DNA from: JAICYJ01 sp963797565
GTDB lineage: Bacteria; Actinomycetota; Thermoleophilia; Gaiellales; JAICJC01
Reading direction: 5' to 3'
Length of the DNA: 64,000 nucleotides
NCBI GenBank assembly: GCA_963797565.1
Contig: CAWCPM010000006.1
Span: 27,661 to 91,660, forward strand
Shown here piece by piece: positions 36,346-44,028 of the stretch (positions are counted from its first letter, which is position 1; every line of letters starts with the position of its first letter). The notes under the pieces are model-generated. The model was not told the origin of the DNA. It searched no databases and worked only from the letters and a program-made list of their open reading frames with translations. The position numbers and the translations under genes are program-made.

Positions 36346-36924
36346 TCAGGACGCGGGCTGTGTTGCCTCGCGCAGGGAGCGCACCGCCTCGGCCACGCGG
36401 GCCAGCTCGGTCAGCATCGCGTCGGCGGCCTGCTCGAGGACCTCGCCGACGACCAACTCGCCGTCCTCGATCTGCTTGGCGATGAACTGGATCGCGACGG
36501 CGTCGTTCACCGGCAACATGTTCAGGGAGATCAGCACCTGCTTCAGCTGCTGCACCGCGCGCATGCCCGCCGCCACGCCGCCGTAGGACACGAACCCGGC
36601 CGGCTTGTGCGCCCACTCCTGGTGGAGGTAGTCGATCGCGTTCTTGAGCGGCGCGTTGAACCCGTGGTTGTACTCGGGCATCACGAACACGAAGGCGTCG
36701 GCGGCATCCACCTCGGCGCTCCAGCGCACGGTGTGCTGCTTCGTGTACCGGCGCAGCTTGGGGTGGTTGGGCTCGTCCAGGAACGGCAGGTTCCACTCGG
36801 CCAGGTCGGCCACGGCCACGTCGAAGGCGCCGTGTGCGCGGGCGATCGGCTCGAACCAACGGGCCACGGGCAGGCCCGCCCGGCCGGGGCGGGTGCTTGC
36901 GATGATGATCAGCAGGTTCGGCAT
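36346..36924 (-). CDS. NADPH-dependent FMN reductase family protein
   Basis: 192 residues with a flavodoxin-like fold. L-L-I-I-I-A-S-T-R-P-G-R-A-G at the N-terminus binds the FMN phosphate, M-P-E-Y-N-H-G-F-N-A-P-L-K-N-A-I-D-Y is the family signature, and S-Y-G-G-V-A-A-G-M-R-A follows. It reduces FMN, quinones or related acceptors with NAD(P)H. It sits upstream of GH15 copy B on the same strand and is the intact source of the fragment at 33558-33749. Confidence 0.9.
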   Translation of the reverse strand: MPNLLIIIASTRPGRAGLPVARWFEPIARAHGAFDVAVADLAEWNLPFLDEPNHPKLRRYTKQHTVRWSAEVDAADAFVFVMPEYNHGFNAPLKNAIDYLHQEWAHKPAGFVSYGGVAAGMRAVQQLKQVLISLNMLPVNDAVAIQFIAKQIEDGELVVGEVLEQAADAMLTELARVAEAVRSLREATQPAS

Positions 36925-36972
36925 CGGACGAGTCGGTACTGAAACGGGGTCGCGCAGTGGGTATTCCCAGGA

Positions 36973-37860
36973 TCAGCCGATCGCAGACGCGATCTGCCGG
37001 CGGATGCCGGCTGCGTCGAGGCCCAGCACGCGGTCGAGTTGCTCTGGCGTGCCGTAGTCGCGGATCACCGCCCGCGGCACGCCCACGAAGTGGAGACGGG
37101 TGGGCCGATCGCGCAGCGCCTCGCTGACCAGGCCGGCCAGCGTGCCGGCGAAGAACGGCTCCACCACGACCACGTCGTTTCCGGCCAGCTCGCGGCTGAG
37201 CGTGTCGGCGTCGAAGGGGTTGAGCGTGGTTGCGTAGAGCACGGTCACGTCCATGTCCGCGGTGGCCTCGAGCGTGCGGTCGAGCATGGGGCCGACGGCG
37301 ATCACCGTGGCATGCGAGCCGTGGCGCTCCACCAGCAGACGGCCCAGCTCGACGGGGCGGGCCTCGCGGTTGGCGACGATCTGCGTGCGCAGGTAGGTGA
37401 CGCGGTCGTTCGCGTAGGTGTCGCGGACGAGGCGGTCGGCCTCGGCCGCGGCGCCCGGGACCAGCACCTGCGTCGCGGGGATCGTCAACAGGGCCTGGAC
37501 GTCGCCGGGGGAGTGGTGGGTGGTGCCCTCGGAGCCGTAGTCGTAGGAGCCGCCCACGCCGATCACCAGCACGCCCAGCTCCTGGTTTCCGAAGTCGAGC
37601 TTGAGCTGCTCGAGCGCGCGCTCGGCGACGAAGGGCGTGATCGTGTGGATCACGGGGTGGAAGCCCTCGAGCGCGTAGCCGGCGGCCACGCCGACCATGG
37701 TCTGCTCCATGATGCCGACGTTCACGGCGCGGGCGGGGTCGTGCGCGAAGACCGGAGCGAAGCGGTCGACGCTGATCTCCGCGAGCACGACGGCCACGCG
37801 CGGGTCGTCCTCGAAGAGCTCGGCGACGGTGTCGATCGCCTGTGCGCGCATGGCGATCAT
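36973..37860 (-). CDS. Transketolase C-terminal subunit
   Basis: 295 residues covering the pyrimidine-binding and C-terminal domains of transketolase: E-I-S-V-D-R-F-A-P-V-F, N-V-G-I-M-E-Q-T-M-V-G-V-A-A-G with the catalytic Glu, and Y-D-Y-G-S-E-G-T-T-H-H-S-P-G-D. It works with the N-terminal subunit to move two-carbon ketol units with thiamine diphosphate. The ATG overlaps the stop of the upstream half by 4 nt. Split transketolases often serve special pathways; the substrate here is not clear. Confidence 0.9.
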   Translation of the reverse strand: MIAMRAQAIDTVAELFEDDPRVAVVLAEISVDRFAPVFAHDPARAVNVGIMEQTMVGVAAGYALEGFHPVIHTITPFVAERALEQLKLDFGNQELGVLVIGVGGSYDYGSEGTTHHSPGDVQALLTIPATQVLVPGAAAEADRLVRDTYANDRVTYLRTQIVANREARPVELGRLLVERHGSHATVIAVGPMLDRTLEATADMDVTVLYATTLNPFDADTLSRELAGNDVVVVEPFFAGTLAGLVSEALRDRPTRLHFVGVPRAVIRDYGTPEQLDRVLGLDAAGIRRQIASAIG

Positions 37861-38537
37861 GACTCTGGCCTCACGGTCGCGACGACGGCGGCCGGCACGT
37901 CGTGGCGGGCGGTGAGCGCGGCCTCGAGGGCGGCGTGGTCGCGGCCATCGACCTGATCGGCGTGCCAGCCGAAGACGGCCAGGCGCTCGTGGATGGGAGC
38001 CAGATCGATGGTGCTGGAGCGGTTGTCGATGACGAGCAGCGTGAGGTTCCCGAGCTGGAGCTGGGGCGCGAGCATGATCGCCTCCCAGTTCGAACCCTCG
38101 TTCAGCTCCGCGTCGCCGGTCAGGACAACGACGCGCTGGTCAGCGCGCTTGGCGCGCAACGCGAGGGCGACCCCGACGGCGAGCGGCAGGCCGTGGCCGA
38201 GCGAGCCGGTCGACGCCTCGACGCCCGGCACCAGCAGGCGGTCGGGGTGGCTGCCAAGGCGGCTGCCCTGCCGGGTGAAGGTGGGAAGCCAGTGCTCGGG
38301 GAAGAAGCCGCGCCAGGCGAGCACGGCATAGTAGGCGGCGGGACCGTGTCCCTTGCTGAGGATGAAGCGGTCGCGCCGGTCCCAGGCCGGGTCGGCGGGG
38401 TCGACGTGAAGGACGCGGCCGTAGAGCACCAGCAGCGCATCGAGGGTGGAGTAGCTGGACGCCTCGTGCTTCTCGTCACCGGTGGCGAGTGCTGCGAGCC
38501 GGACGACCTCGTCGCGGTCGAGAGTGAGCGTGCTCAT
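37857..38537 (-). CDS. Transketolase N-terminal subunit
   Basis: 226 residues, the thiamine-diphosphate-binding domain: S-K-G-H-G-P-A-A-Y-Y-A-V, G-S-L-G-H-G-L-P-L-A-V-G and the metal motif G-D-A-E-L-N-E-G-S-N-W-E. Shorter than the usual 270-280 residues because the N-terminal arm is brief. ATG 38537 has GGAGG 6 nt upstream. Promoter region shared with the divergent ArsR gene, whose predicted operator lies 28-68 nt before this start. Confidence 0.88.
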   Translation of the reverse strand: MSTLTLDRDEVVRLAALATGDEKHEASSYSTLDALLVLYGRVLHVDPADPAWDRRDRFILSKGHGPAAYYAVLAWRGFFPEHWLPTFTRQGSRLGSHPDRLLVPGVEASTGSLGHGLPLAVGVALALRAKRADQRVVVLTGDAELNEGSNWEAIMLAPQLQLGNLTLLVIDNRSSTIDLAPIHERLAVFGWHADQVDGRDHAALEAALTARHDVPAAVVATVRPES

Positions 38538-38564
38538 CGTGCCTCCTTCCATCGTGTGATGGCT

Positions 38565-38605
38565 ATATAGGCACGTTACTATGGATTGCGGTACAGTGCC
38601 AATAT
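38565..38605. promoter_or_regulatory. Palindromic operator between transketolase and ArsR genes
   Basis: Arms ATATAGGCAC (38565-38574) and GTGCCAATAT (38596-38605) match at 9 of 10 positions around a 21-nt spacer. The right arm overlaps the -10 box TACAGT (38592-38597) and the ATG of the ArsR gene at 38604, a position suited to autorepression and to control of the divergent transketolase operon. Confidence 0.55.
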
Positions 38606-38900
38606 GGACCGCGACCATCTGCAGAAGGCGATGCGCCTGAAGGCGCTGGGCCACCCTGTGCGGCTGGGCATCGCGCTGCGGCTGGCGGCGGAGCCGGAGA
38701 CGTGCGCGTGCGACTTCGCCGAGGTGTTCGCCGTCAGCCAGCCGACGATCAGCCAGCACCTGCGGGTGCTGCGCGAGGCCGGCCTGGTCACGACGCGCAG
38801 GCGCGGCACGCAGATCTGTTACTCGCTCGATGCGGGCGGGGTGCGGGCCGTGCAGGCGGCGCTGGCCGAGCTGGCAACGCCGGCTCTGCGCAGCGCCTGA
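38604..38900 (+). CDS. ArsR-family winged-helix regulator
   Basis: 98 residues: winged helix with recognition segment V-S-Q-P-T-I-S-Q-H-L-R-V-L-R-E-A-G-L and wing T-R-R-R-G-T-Q-I-C-Y-S-L. The C-A-C-D-F motif before the helix-turn-helix resembles the C-x-C metal or arsenite site of ArsR proteins, so metalloid or redox sensing through thiols is possible. The -10 box TACAGT lies 6 nt before ATG, so the transcript is probably leaderless. No arsenic genes are nearby; the divergent split transketolase is the likely target. Confidence 0.87.
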   Translation: MDRDHLQKAMRLKALGHPVRLGIALRLAAEPETCACDFAEVFAVSQPTISQHLRVLREAGLVTTRRRGTQICYSLDAGGVRAVQAALAELATPALRSA

Positions 38901-38912
38901 CCTGGAAGCGTC

Positions 38913-39164
38913 CTAGGCCGCGAGCTCCTCGCGGGCGTAGGCGTACGGATGGTTGAAGACGTGCATCGGATTGGCGTCCTCGACGCCGACCTCGAACATG
39001 GTGCCGGCCTTGAGGTCGACGACGACCACGAAGGCGCGATCATCGGCCGGGTTCCACATCAGGGTGATGTCGATGCCGTCAGCAGATCGGTGGGCCAGTT
39101 CGCGAAGCGGGCTGAAGATGTCGGTAGGACTGATCATGGCGTGCTCCTGGGCGTTGGTGGACAT
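38913..39164 (-). CDS. Small conserved actinobacterial protein, function unknown
   Basis: 83 residues, beginning M-S-T-N-A-Q-E-H-A-M-I-S-P and containing I-D-I-T-L-M-W-N-P-A-D-D-R-A-F-V-V-V-V-D followed by H-V-F-N-H-P-Y-A-Y-A. Likely a small alpha-beta protein; no catalytic motif. AGGAG lies before an internal ATG at 39137 and GGGAG before 39164, so either start could be used. Its promoter region holds several GC near-palindromes shared with the divergent M42 gene. Confidence 0.65.
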   Translation of the reverse strand: MSTNAQEHAMISPTDIFSPLRELAHRSADGIDITLMWNPADDRAFVVVVDLKAGTMFEVGVEDANPMHVFNHPYAYAREELAA

Positions 39165-39288
39165 GCCGTGCAGTCTCCCCGCCGGCGATGCCGATCGCAG
39201 CGGGGAAACCCCCCGAGTTGGGGGTGGGATACCCGCCGTCTCAGGTGTGGGCTACCCCTCCCATGGGCCGGGCTAGGCTGCCGTCCGG

Positions 39289-40329
39289 ATGTCCCGCGAC
39301 CAGCTGTTCGAAACCCTGCGCGCCCTGCTCGAGCTGCACTCGCCGAGCGGCGTCGAGGACGAGATCGACGCGCACCTGCTGGAAGCGCTGGCGCCGTACG
39401 GCACCCCGCAGGTGGACGGCGCCGGGAACATCATCCTGCCGCTGTCCGGCCCCGAGGGCGGCAGCGAGGCCAAGGTCGCATTGCTGGCCCACAAGGATGA
39501 GATCGGCGGGCTGGTCAAGCGCGTCGAGGAGGGCGGCCGGCTGATCGCCCAGACGCTCGGCGACGCGCATCCATGGATCTGGGGCGAGGGCCCGGTCGAG
39601 GTGCTGGGCCGGCACGACACCGTGCTGGGCGTGCTCTCGTTCGGCGCGCGGCACGTGTCCGATGAGTCGCCGCAGCGAAAGCAGCTCGACGACACGCCCG
39701 TGAAGTGGAAGGACGCCTGGATCGAGACCAAGCTCAGCGCCGATGCGCTGGAGGCGGCCGGCGTCACCGTCGGCTCGCGGATCGTCCCCGCGCGCTGGCG
39801 CAAGCGGCCGGTGCGGCTGGGCGATGACGGCGAGTACGTGGCGTGTCACGCGCTCGACGACAAGGTCGCCGTTGCGATGCTGCTCGAGCTGGCCGGCCGG
39901 CTGGATGCCCCGAACCGCCCGATCGACCTGGTGTTCACGACCCGCGAGGAGGTCGGCTGCCAGGGCTCGCAGTACTACGCGCGCAGCACCGAGGCCGTCG
40001 CGATCGTGGCGCTGGAAGTGGTGCCCGTGGCCAAGGAGTACGCGATCGAGGCCGGCCCAGACCCGGTCATCATCCGCGCCGACTCCTACGCGCCGCTCGA
40101 CGACGGGCTGTCGTGGGAGCTGGCCGATGCGGCCACCGCCGCGGGCGTGACCGTGCACCACGCGGCCGTCACGCGCTACGGATCCGATGCCTCATCCAGC
40201 CTCGACAGCGGCCGCGTGCCGCGCAGCGCCTGCCTGGCCGCCGCCACCGAGAACACCCACGGCTTCGAGATCGCACACCTCGACGCGATCGACGGCTGCG
40301 TGCGGATCCTGCACAACTGGCTGGGTTAG
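39289..40329 (+). CDS. M42-type metallopeptidase (glutamyl/deblocking aminopeptidase family)
   Basis: 346 residues. Metal ligands of the M42/M28-like fold are seen in A-H-K-D-E-I-G (residue about 67), the central A-L-D-D-K-V-A, the catalytic T-T-R-E-E-V-G and the later A-L-E-V-V-P. Cobalt- or zinc-dependent aminopeptidases of this group form large tetrahedral particles. TAGGCT at 39274-39279 is 9 nt before ATG (leaderless type). The stop codon TAG at 40327-40329 is part of a TAGAAT -10 box that seems to drive the tRNA gene. Confidence 0.88.
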   Translation: MSRDQLFETLRALLELHSPSGVEDEIDAHLLEALAPYGTPQVDGAGNIILPLSGPEGGSEAKVALLAHKDEIGGLVKRVEEGGRLIAQTLGDAHPWIWGEGPVEVLGRHDTVLGVLSFGARHVSDESPQRKQLDDTPVKWKDAWIETKLSADALEAAGVTVGSRIVPARWRKRPVRLGDDGEYVACHALDDKVAVAMLLELAGRLDAPNRPIDLVFTTREEVGCQGSQYYARSTEAVAIVALEVVPVAKEYAIEAGPDPVIIRADSYAPLDDGLSWELADAATAAGVTVHHAAVTRYGSDASSSLDSGRVPRSACLAAATENTHGFEIAHLDAIDGCVRILHNWLG

Positions 40330-40342
40330 AATCCCGCCTCCT

Positions 40343-40416
40343 GGCGGAGTAGCTCAGCTGGTTAGAGCAGCGGAATCATAATCCGCGTGTCGGGGGTTCG
40401 AGTCCCTCCTCCGCTA
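40343..40416 (+). tRNA. tRNA with CAU anticodon (Met elongator or Ile2)
   Basis: 74 nt folding as a cloverleaf: acceptor GGCGGAG with CTCCGCT, D-arm AGCTCAGCTGGTTAGAGC, anticodon loop A-A-T-C-A-T-A-A-T-C-C with CAT, T-arm with TTCGAGT. CCA is not encoded at the end. The TCATAA anticodon loop occurs both in elongator Met and in lysidine-modified Ile tRNAs, so the amino acid is left open; Met is slightly favoured. The TAGAAT promoter lies at 40327-40332. Its 3' 44 nt are repeated at 49189-49232. Confidence 0.9.
40373..40416 (+). repeat. Probable attachment site, tRNA-side copy
   Basis: The last 44 nt of the tRNA gene, from the anticodon stem to the discriminator base, match 49189-49232 at 43 positions; the difference is T at 40379 against C at 49195 inside the anticodon CAT. 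Direct repeats of a tRNA 3' end at the borders of a DNA block mark site-specific integration by tyrosine recombinases. Confidence 0.65.
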
Positions 40417-40485
40417 TCCAGCTGATCTAGCCAAAAAACGGCAGGTCAAGACGGCCACGCTTCGGGGGGTAGTGCCGTTCACTGT

Positions 40486-42090
40486 CTAATCTCCGCGCCG
40501 TTGTCGTGCGATATGCGCGTGTACGAACTGGACTACGGCGGCGCCCTCGCCGACCGCGGTCGCGCAGCGCTTGATCGAGCCTGCGCGAACGTCGCCGGCT
40601 GCATAGACACCCGGCACGCTCGTCTCGAGAAGGCCCTCCGCGCCAGCGTCCGGGCCGGTCAGGATGAACCCGTCGGCATCCCGCGCGACCACGTTACCGA
40701 GCCATTCGGTGCAGGGCGTAGCACCGAGGAACAGGAACAGGAAGGAGAACGGAAACTGCTCGCCGTCGACGAGCGTGATCGCGTGCAATCGCCCGCGCTC
40801 TCCCTGAAGGCTCATGATTTCGCAGCGATCGCGCACGGCTACTCCGTACCGGTCGAGCGCGTTGATCAGATATTGCGACATCGTCTCGCCGAGGTGGTCG
40901 CGGCGGTGCAGGAGCGTCACGAGCGCGCCCCCGCGTGCCAGCCAGACAGCAGCCTGGGCCGCGGAGTTGCCCCCGCCCACGACCGCCACACGCTTTGCGG
41001 TGCAGAGCTGGCCCTCCGGCGGCCCGGCGGCGTAGAACACGCTCACCCCTTCGTACTCCTCGAGTCCCGCCACCGGCGGACGCCGGTATTCAGCGCCGGT
41101 GGTTAGCAGCACTGCGCGTGCAGCGATCTCGTTGCCGTCCTCGAGCCTCACGAGGTCTCGCTCGGCCCCGGGCTGAAGTTCTTGGGCGCGGTACGGCGAG
41201 GCCACGCGAGCGCCAAACTTGCGCGCCTGGCTTGCGGCCCGCATGAGCAGTTCGTTGCCGCTGATCCCGGCGGGGAAGCCCAGGTAGTTCTCGATCCTGC
41301 GCGCGGCGCCTGCCTGACCGCCGATGCTCCTGCTCTCGACTATCAGCGTGTCAAGGCCCTCTGAAGCGCCGTACACCGCCGCGCCGAGTCCTGCGGGGCC
41401 GCCGCCGATGATCAGAAGATCGACCTCCTCACGTGGCGCGAGGTCCATACCGATGCCGAGCGCCCGCGAGAGCTCTCCGTTGCTCGGATTCAGAAGCTCG
41501 ACGCCGCCGGGCAGACGCACCAGCGGCGTGGCCGACACAGCGGGCTCCGCCGCCGGGCCAGCGCCGTCGGTCGTGTCGGTGGGATCGACCCAGGTGTGAG
41601 GAATCCGCTGGGCTCGGGTGAACTCGAGCAGCCGACGCGTATCGGGCGAGTCGTGCTGGCCGACGATCTCGGGTCCGATGCCTTGGCGGCGCTGAAGTAC
41701 CTCGCGGCGCTCAATCAGAGCACCGAGGATCAGGTCCGAGAGCGAGGGATCATCGAACAGCAACGCTCGCAGGTCCTCACGCGGAACGGCGATGTAGCGC
41801 AACGGCTGGGTGACGACAGCAGTGACGAATACCGCCTGCCCACTCAGAAGATTGACCTCCCCGAGAAAGCCCGACGCGACGTGCCGCGCGATCTCGTGCC
41901 CCGCGCCATCGAACACCGTAACCTCACCCTCGAGAACTGCGATGAAGGGGTAAGTCGCGTCACCGATCTCATAGAGCTTCTCGCCAACCTCGGCCGTGAA
42001 CTCCTCTCCGTGCTCGGCAAGCCGCTCAAGCTGGGTACTCGAAAGCACACGAGCCGGAATCGCCAGCCGGTCATCAGCTCGAGACGTCAT
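40486..42090 (-). CDS. Fused cNMP-binding / glutaredoxin-like / thioredoxin-reductase-like flavoprotein
   Basis: 534 residues in three parts. 1-130: cyclic-nucleotide-binding fold. 140-213: thioredoxin/glutaredoxin-like segment (R-R-L-L-E-F-T-R-A-Q-R-I-P-H, then N-P-S-N-G-E-L) without C-x-x-C. 222-534: thioredoxin reductase fold with G-G-G-P-A-G at 229-234, G-G-G-N-S-A at 372-377 and Y-A-A-G-D at 496-500. The redox C-A-T-C of true thioredoxin reductases is absent; only Cys363 lies near that place. It likely uses FAD and NAD(P)H but not the usual dithiol relay. Last gene of the island cluster, 23 nt after the GlcG/HbpS gene. Confidence 0.88.
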   Translation of the reverse strand: MTSRADDRLAIPARVLSSTQLERLAEHGEEFTAEVGEKLYEIGDATYPFIAVLEGEVTVFDGAGHEIARHVASGFLGEVNLLSGQAVFVTAVVTQPLRYIAVPREDLRALLFDDPSLSDLILGALIERREVLQRRQGIGPEIVGQHDSPDTRRLLEFTRAQRIPHTWVDPTDTTDGAGPAAEPAVSATPLVRLPGGVELLNPSNGELSRALGIGMDLAPREEVDLLIIGGGPAGLGAAVYGASEGLDTLIVESRSIGGQAGAARRIENYLGFPAGISGNELLMRAASQARKFGARVASPYRAQELQPGAERDLVRLEDGNEIAARAVLLTTGAEYRRPPVAGLEEYEGVSVFYAAGPPEGQLCTAKRVAVVGGGNSAAQAAVWLARGGALVTLLHRRDHLGETMSQYLINALDRYGVAVRDRCEIMSLQGERGRLHAITLVDGEQFPFSFLFLFLGATPCTEWLGNVVARDADGFILTGPDAGAEGLLETSVPGVYAAGDVRAGSIKRCATAVGEGAAVVQFVHAHIARQRRGD

Positions 42091-42113
42091 ATGAGTGGCA
42101 AGTCCCGCACGAC

Positions 42114-42512
42114 CTAGCTAATCGCCGCCTCGACGATGGCTATGTCCTGCTCCGTCGTGCCGCCGCTGACTCCGACGCCGGCGATCACCTCGCCGCCCTC
42201 GCTGGTGAGCGGCACACCGCCGCCCATCGCGGAGTATCTCCCGCCAGAGACGGCGAGGAGCGGATAGAGCGCCGCGCCCGGTTGCACGAGGGGCACGAGG
42301 TCAGCGGTGCGCAGACGGATAAGCGCGGACGTGTAAGCCTTTCGCTCGGCGAGCTCGAGTGAGAATGCGGGCGCCCCGGTCATACGGTGGGTGAGAACGA
42401 CGTTGCCGTGAACGTCAATGACGGTAACCGCGACAGGCACCTCCTGCTTCGCCGACTCGGCCTCGGCGCGGTCAGCGATTCCCTTGGCGATGGTGAGCAA
42501 GTCCGTTGTCAT
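42114..42512 (-). CDS. GlcG/HbpS-like heme-degrading/binding domain protein
   Basis: 132 residues of the GlcG/HbpS family: V-T-V-I-D-V-H-G-N-V-V-L-T-H-R-M near the N-terminus and G-G-V-P-L-T-S-E-G-G-E-V-I-A-G-V-G-V-S-G-G at the end. Streptomyces HbpS binds heme and takes part in redox sensing; others are encoded in glycolate and aromatic pathways. It has no signal peptide here, so it is cytoplasmic. The enoyl-CoA hydratase gene lies 39 nt upstream. Confidence 0.85.
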   Translation of the reverse strand: MTTDLLTIAKGIADRAEAESAKQEVPVAVTVIDVHGNVVLTHRMTGAPAFSLELAERKAYTSALIRLRTADLVPLVQPGAALYPLLAVSGGRYSAMGGGVPLTSEGGEVIAGVGVSGGTTEQDIAIVEAAIS

Positions 42513-42551
42513 GTGCTTCCTTTCAGAACGTGAGATAGGACGTTTCGCAGT

Positions 42552-43403
42552 TCAGCGCTCGACCTGAGGGCCCAATCTCCCCAGGTGGAATCCGAGTCGA
42601 TCTTGCATGTCTCCGGGCCGCTGGAGCCCTTGCTCCAGGAGGGTTTTGATTCCTGCCTGCGCCGCGGGTCGCTGGACCGAGGCCATGCAGGCATCCCAGC
42701 CCGCTCTGATCTCGACGTCGGGCGGCAGGATGGCTTCGTTCACGAGCCGCTTGGTGTTGGCGATCGCCCACTTGTCGAACGAGGCGATCCGGGTTGCGAG
42801 TGCGTCGACGAAATCGTCCAGCTCGGGATCGGGTAGCGCACGGTTGACGTAGCCGAGGCGCTCGGCATCCGCGCCTCGGATGTCATCAGAACTGAGGAGC
42901 ACCTCGAGGGCGCGTGCCCGTCCCATGACCCGGGGCAATCGCGCCATCGGGCCTCCACCAGCAACGAGGCCCACGCCCACCTCCCACTGCGAAAAGAGCG
43001 CTCTCTCTCGGCTCGCGAAGCTCATATCACAGGCGAGCGCGAGCTCACTGCCGTTTCCGGTCGCTCGCCCCCGAATCAGCGCGATCGAAACGAACGGGGC
43101 GCGCGTCAGGCGCACCAGGACGTCCGGCCACGCCTCGAGCCCGGTCGGGCCTTGCGGGATGCTGGTCAGATCCTCGAAGTTCGCGAGGAAGTCGGAGTGA
43201 TTCAGAAAGACGCCGTCGACGGCGCTTTCGAACACCACCACCTTCACTCGGTCGTCGTTCTCGAGCGCCGTGACGACCTCTCGGATCTGCAGAACGAACT
43301 CCGGACCCATGAGGTTTAGCGGCGGGTTGTCGAGCACCACTCGACGGAGTGAAGGCGTAACTTGTTTGATCCTGACCTGTCCGGCCGTCGTTGCTGATGG
43401 CAT
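42552..43403 (-). CDS. Enoyl-CoA hydratase/isomerase family protein
   Basis: 283 residues of the crotonase fold. The oxyanion-hole segments are I-R-G-R-A-T-G-N-G-S-E-L-A-L-A-C-D and G-V-G-L-V-A-G-G-G-P-M-A-R-L. The usual catalytic Glu pair is not clearly present, so hydratase activity is uncertain; another crotonase reaction is possible. AGGAG precedes ATG 43403. The palindrome at 43482-43501 lies about 80 nt upstream, suggesting that transcription restarts here within the cluster. Confidence 0.85.
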   Translation of the reverse strand: MPSATTAGQVRIKQVTPSLRRVVLDNPPLNLMGPEFVLQIREVVTALENDDRVKVVVFESAVDGVFLNHSDFLANFEDLTSIPQGPTGLEAWPDVLVRLTRAPFVSIALIRGRATGNGSELALACDMSFASRERALFSQWEVGVGLVAGGGPMARLPRVMGRARALEVLLSSDDIRGADAERLGYVNRALPDPELDDFVDALATRIASFDKWAIANTKRLVNEAILPPDVEIRAGWDACMASVQRPAAQAGIKTLLEQGLQRPGDMQDRLGFHLGRLGPQVER

Positions 43404-43481
43404 GACGCTCCTGCTCCTGGCGTAGGGGATGGTTGGATCAAGAACGTTCGCACGGGGCGCCCTTGTTCGCGCCCGGGGAAC

Positions 43482-43501
43482 ACCCCGGCCTGGCCCCGGG
43501 T
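43482..43501 (-). promoter_or_regulatory. GC palindrome upstream of enoyl-CoA hydratase gene
   Basis: ACCCCGG followed by six to seven nt and CCGGGT, overlapping a second hairpin CCGGGGAACACCCCGG at 43473-43488. It resembles the site at 46116-46139 and lies at a similar distance (about 80-100 nt) before a minus-strand start codon. Candidate binding site for the LuxR regulator of the island. Confidence 0.4.
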
Positions 43502-43551
43502 CAGGTCCCCCCGGTCTGCGCCTCCCACCGTGCGTCCGCAGGGTGGCGCGA

Positions 43552-44028
43552 TCACTCGACCAGGTACACGTCGTAGATCACGCCCCTGGCCTGCCGGCCG
43601 CCGACGCTGATGAAGACGCCCCTGTTCAGCCAGTCCAATCGAGGAGCTGCGGTTTCGATCTGGGTCGAGGTGCGGAAGGTGTACTCGCTGGCGTCGACGT
43701 CCTCACCGCGTGCGAGGCGTGCGAGGACCTCGGCGCTGCCGTGGCGTACACCTCGCGATTGGACGTAGAGCAGCTCGCCGGCATCGGTCTGCAGGGTGTG
43801 GCGGATGTCGCCGAGGGCGGTGCCGTCCGGCAGCACGATCTGCCAGTCGGCGCTGGCGCCCGGAAGCAGGTTGCCGTTGAGCTCAGGCCCGCTGAACGAA
43901 CCGCCGGTTTGAGACACGATACGCCGCCGACCTTGTGCGACGTTGCCGAGATCCAGCGGGTGGGCGAGTGTGGCCTCCAAGCGGTAGACCCGCGTGAGGC
44001 GAGGCTCGGGAAGGTGGTCGCTGCTCAT
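43552..44028 (-). CDS. DUF3237 domain protein
   Basis: 158 residues matching the DUF3237 beta-barrel: L-T-R-V-Y-R-L-E-A-T-L at the N-terminus, N-G-N-L-L-P-G-A-S-A-D-W-Q-I in the middle and G-V-R-H-G-S-A-E-V-L-A-R-L. Function unknown; homologues often sit beside hydrolases and flavoproteins for aromatic or terpene breakdown. ATG 44028 overlaps the stop of the preceding isomerase-like gene by 4 nt, so translation is coupled. Confidence 0.85.
   Translation of the reverse strand: MSSDHLPEPRLTRVYRLEATLAHPLDLGNVAQGRRRIVSQTGGSFSGPELNGNLLPGASADWQIVLPDGTALGDIRHTLQTDAGELLYVQSRGVRHGSAEVLARLARGEDVDASEYTFRTSTQIETAAPRLDWLNRGVFISVGGRQARGVIYDVYLVE

Larger units (their letters stand above)
33755..36544. repeat. 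Tandem duplication, unit B (about 2.79 kb)
   Basis: Second unit of the direct repeat; see unit A. Its left border lies inside the serine hydrolase reading frame and its right border inside the FMN reductase gene, which continues intact to 36924. The junction between units at about 33754 joins the FMN reductase sequence directly to the serine hydrolase sequence and has no long homology, so an illegitimate event or amplification is likely. Confidence 0.85.

Noticed and set aside
31530..36942. Very long plus-strand open frames (about 950 and 870 codons) opposite the GH15 genes
   Set aside because: They are antisense shadows of the two GH15 genes with low-complexity Ala/Gly/Val/His composition and no family signature; the minus-strand genes have clear domains.
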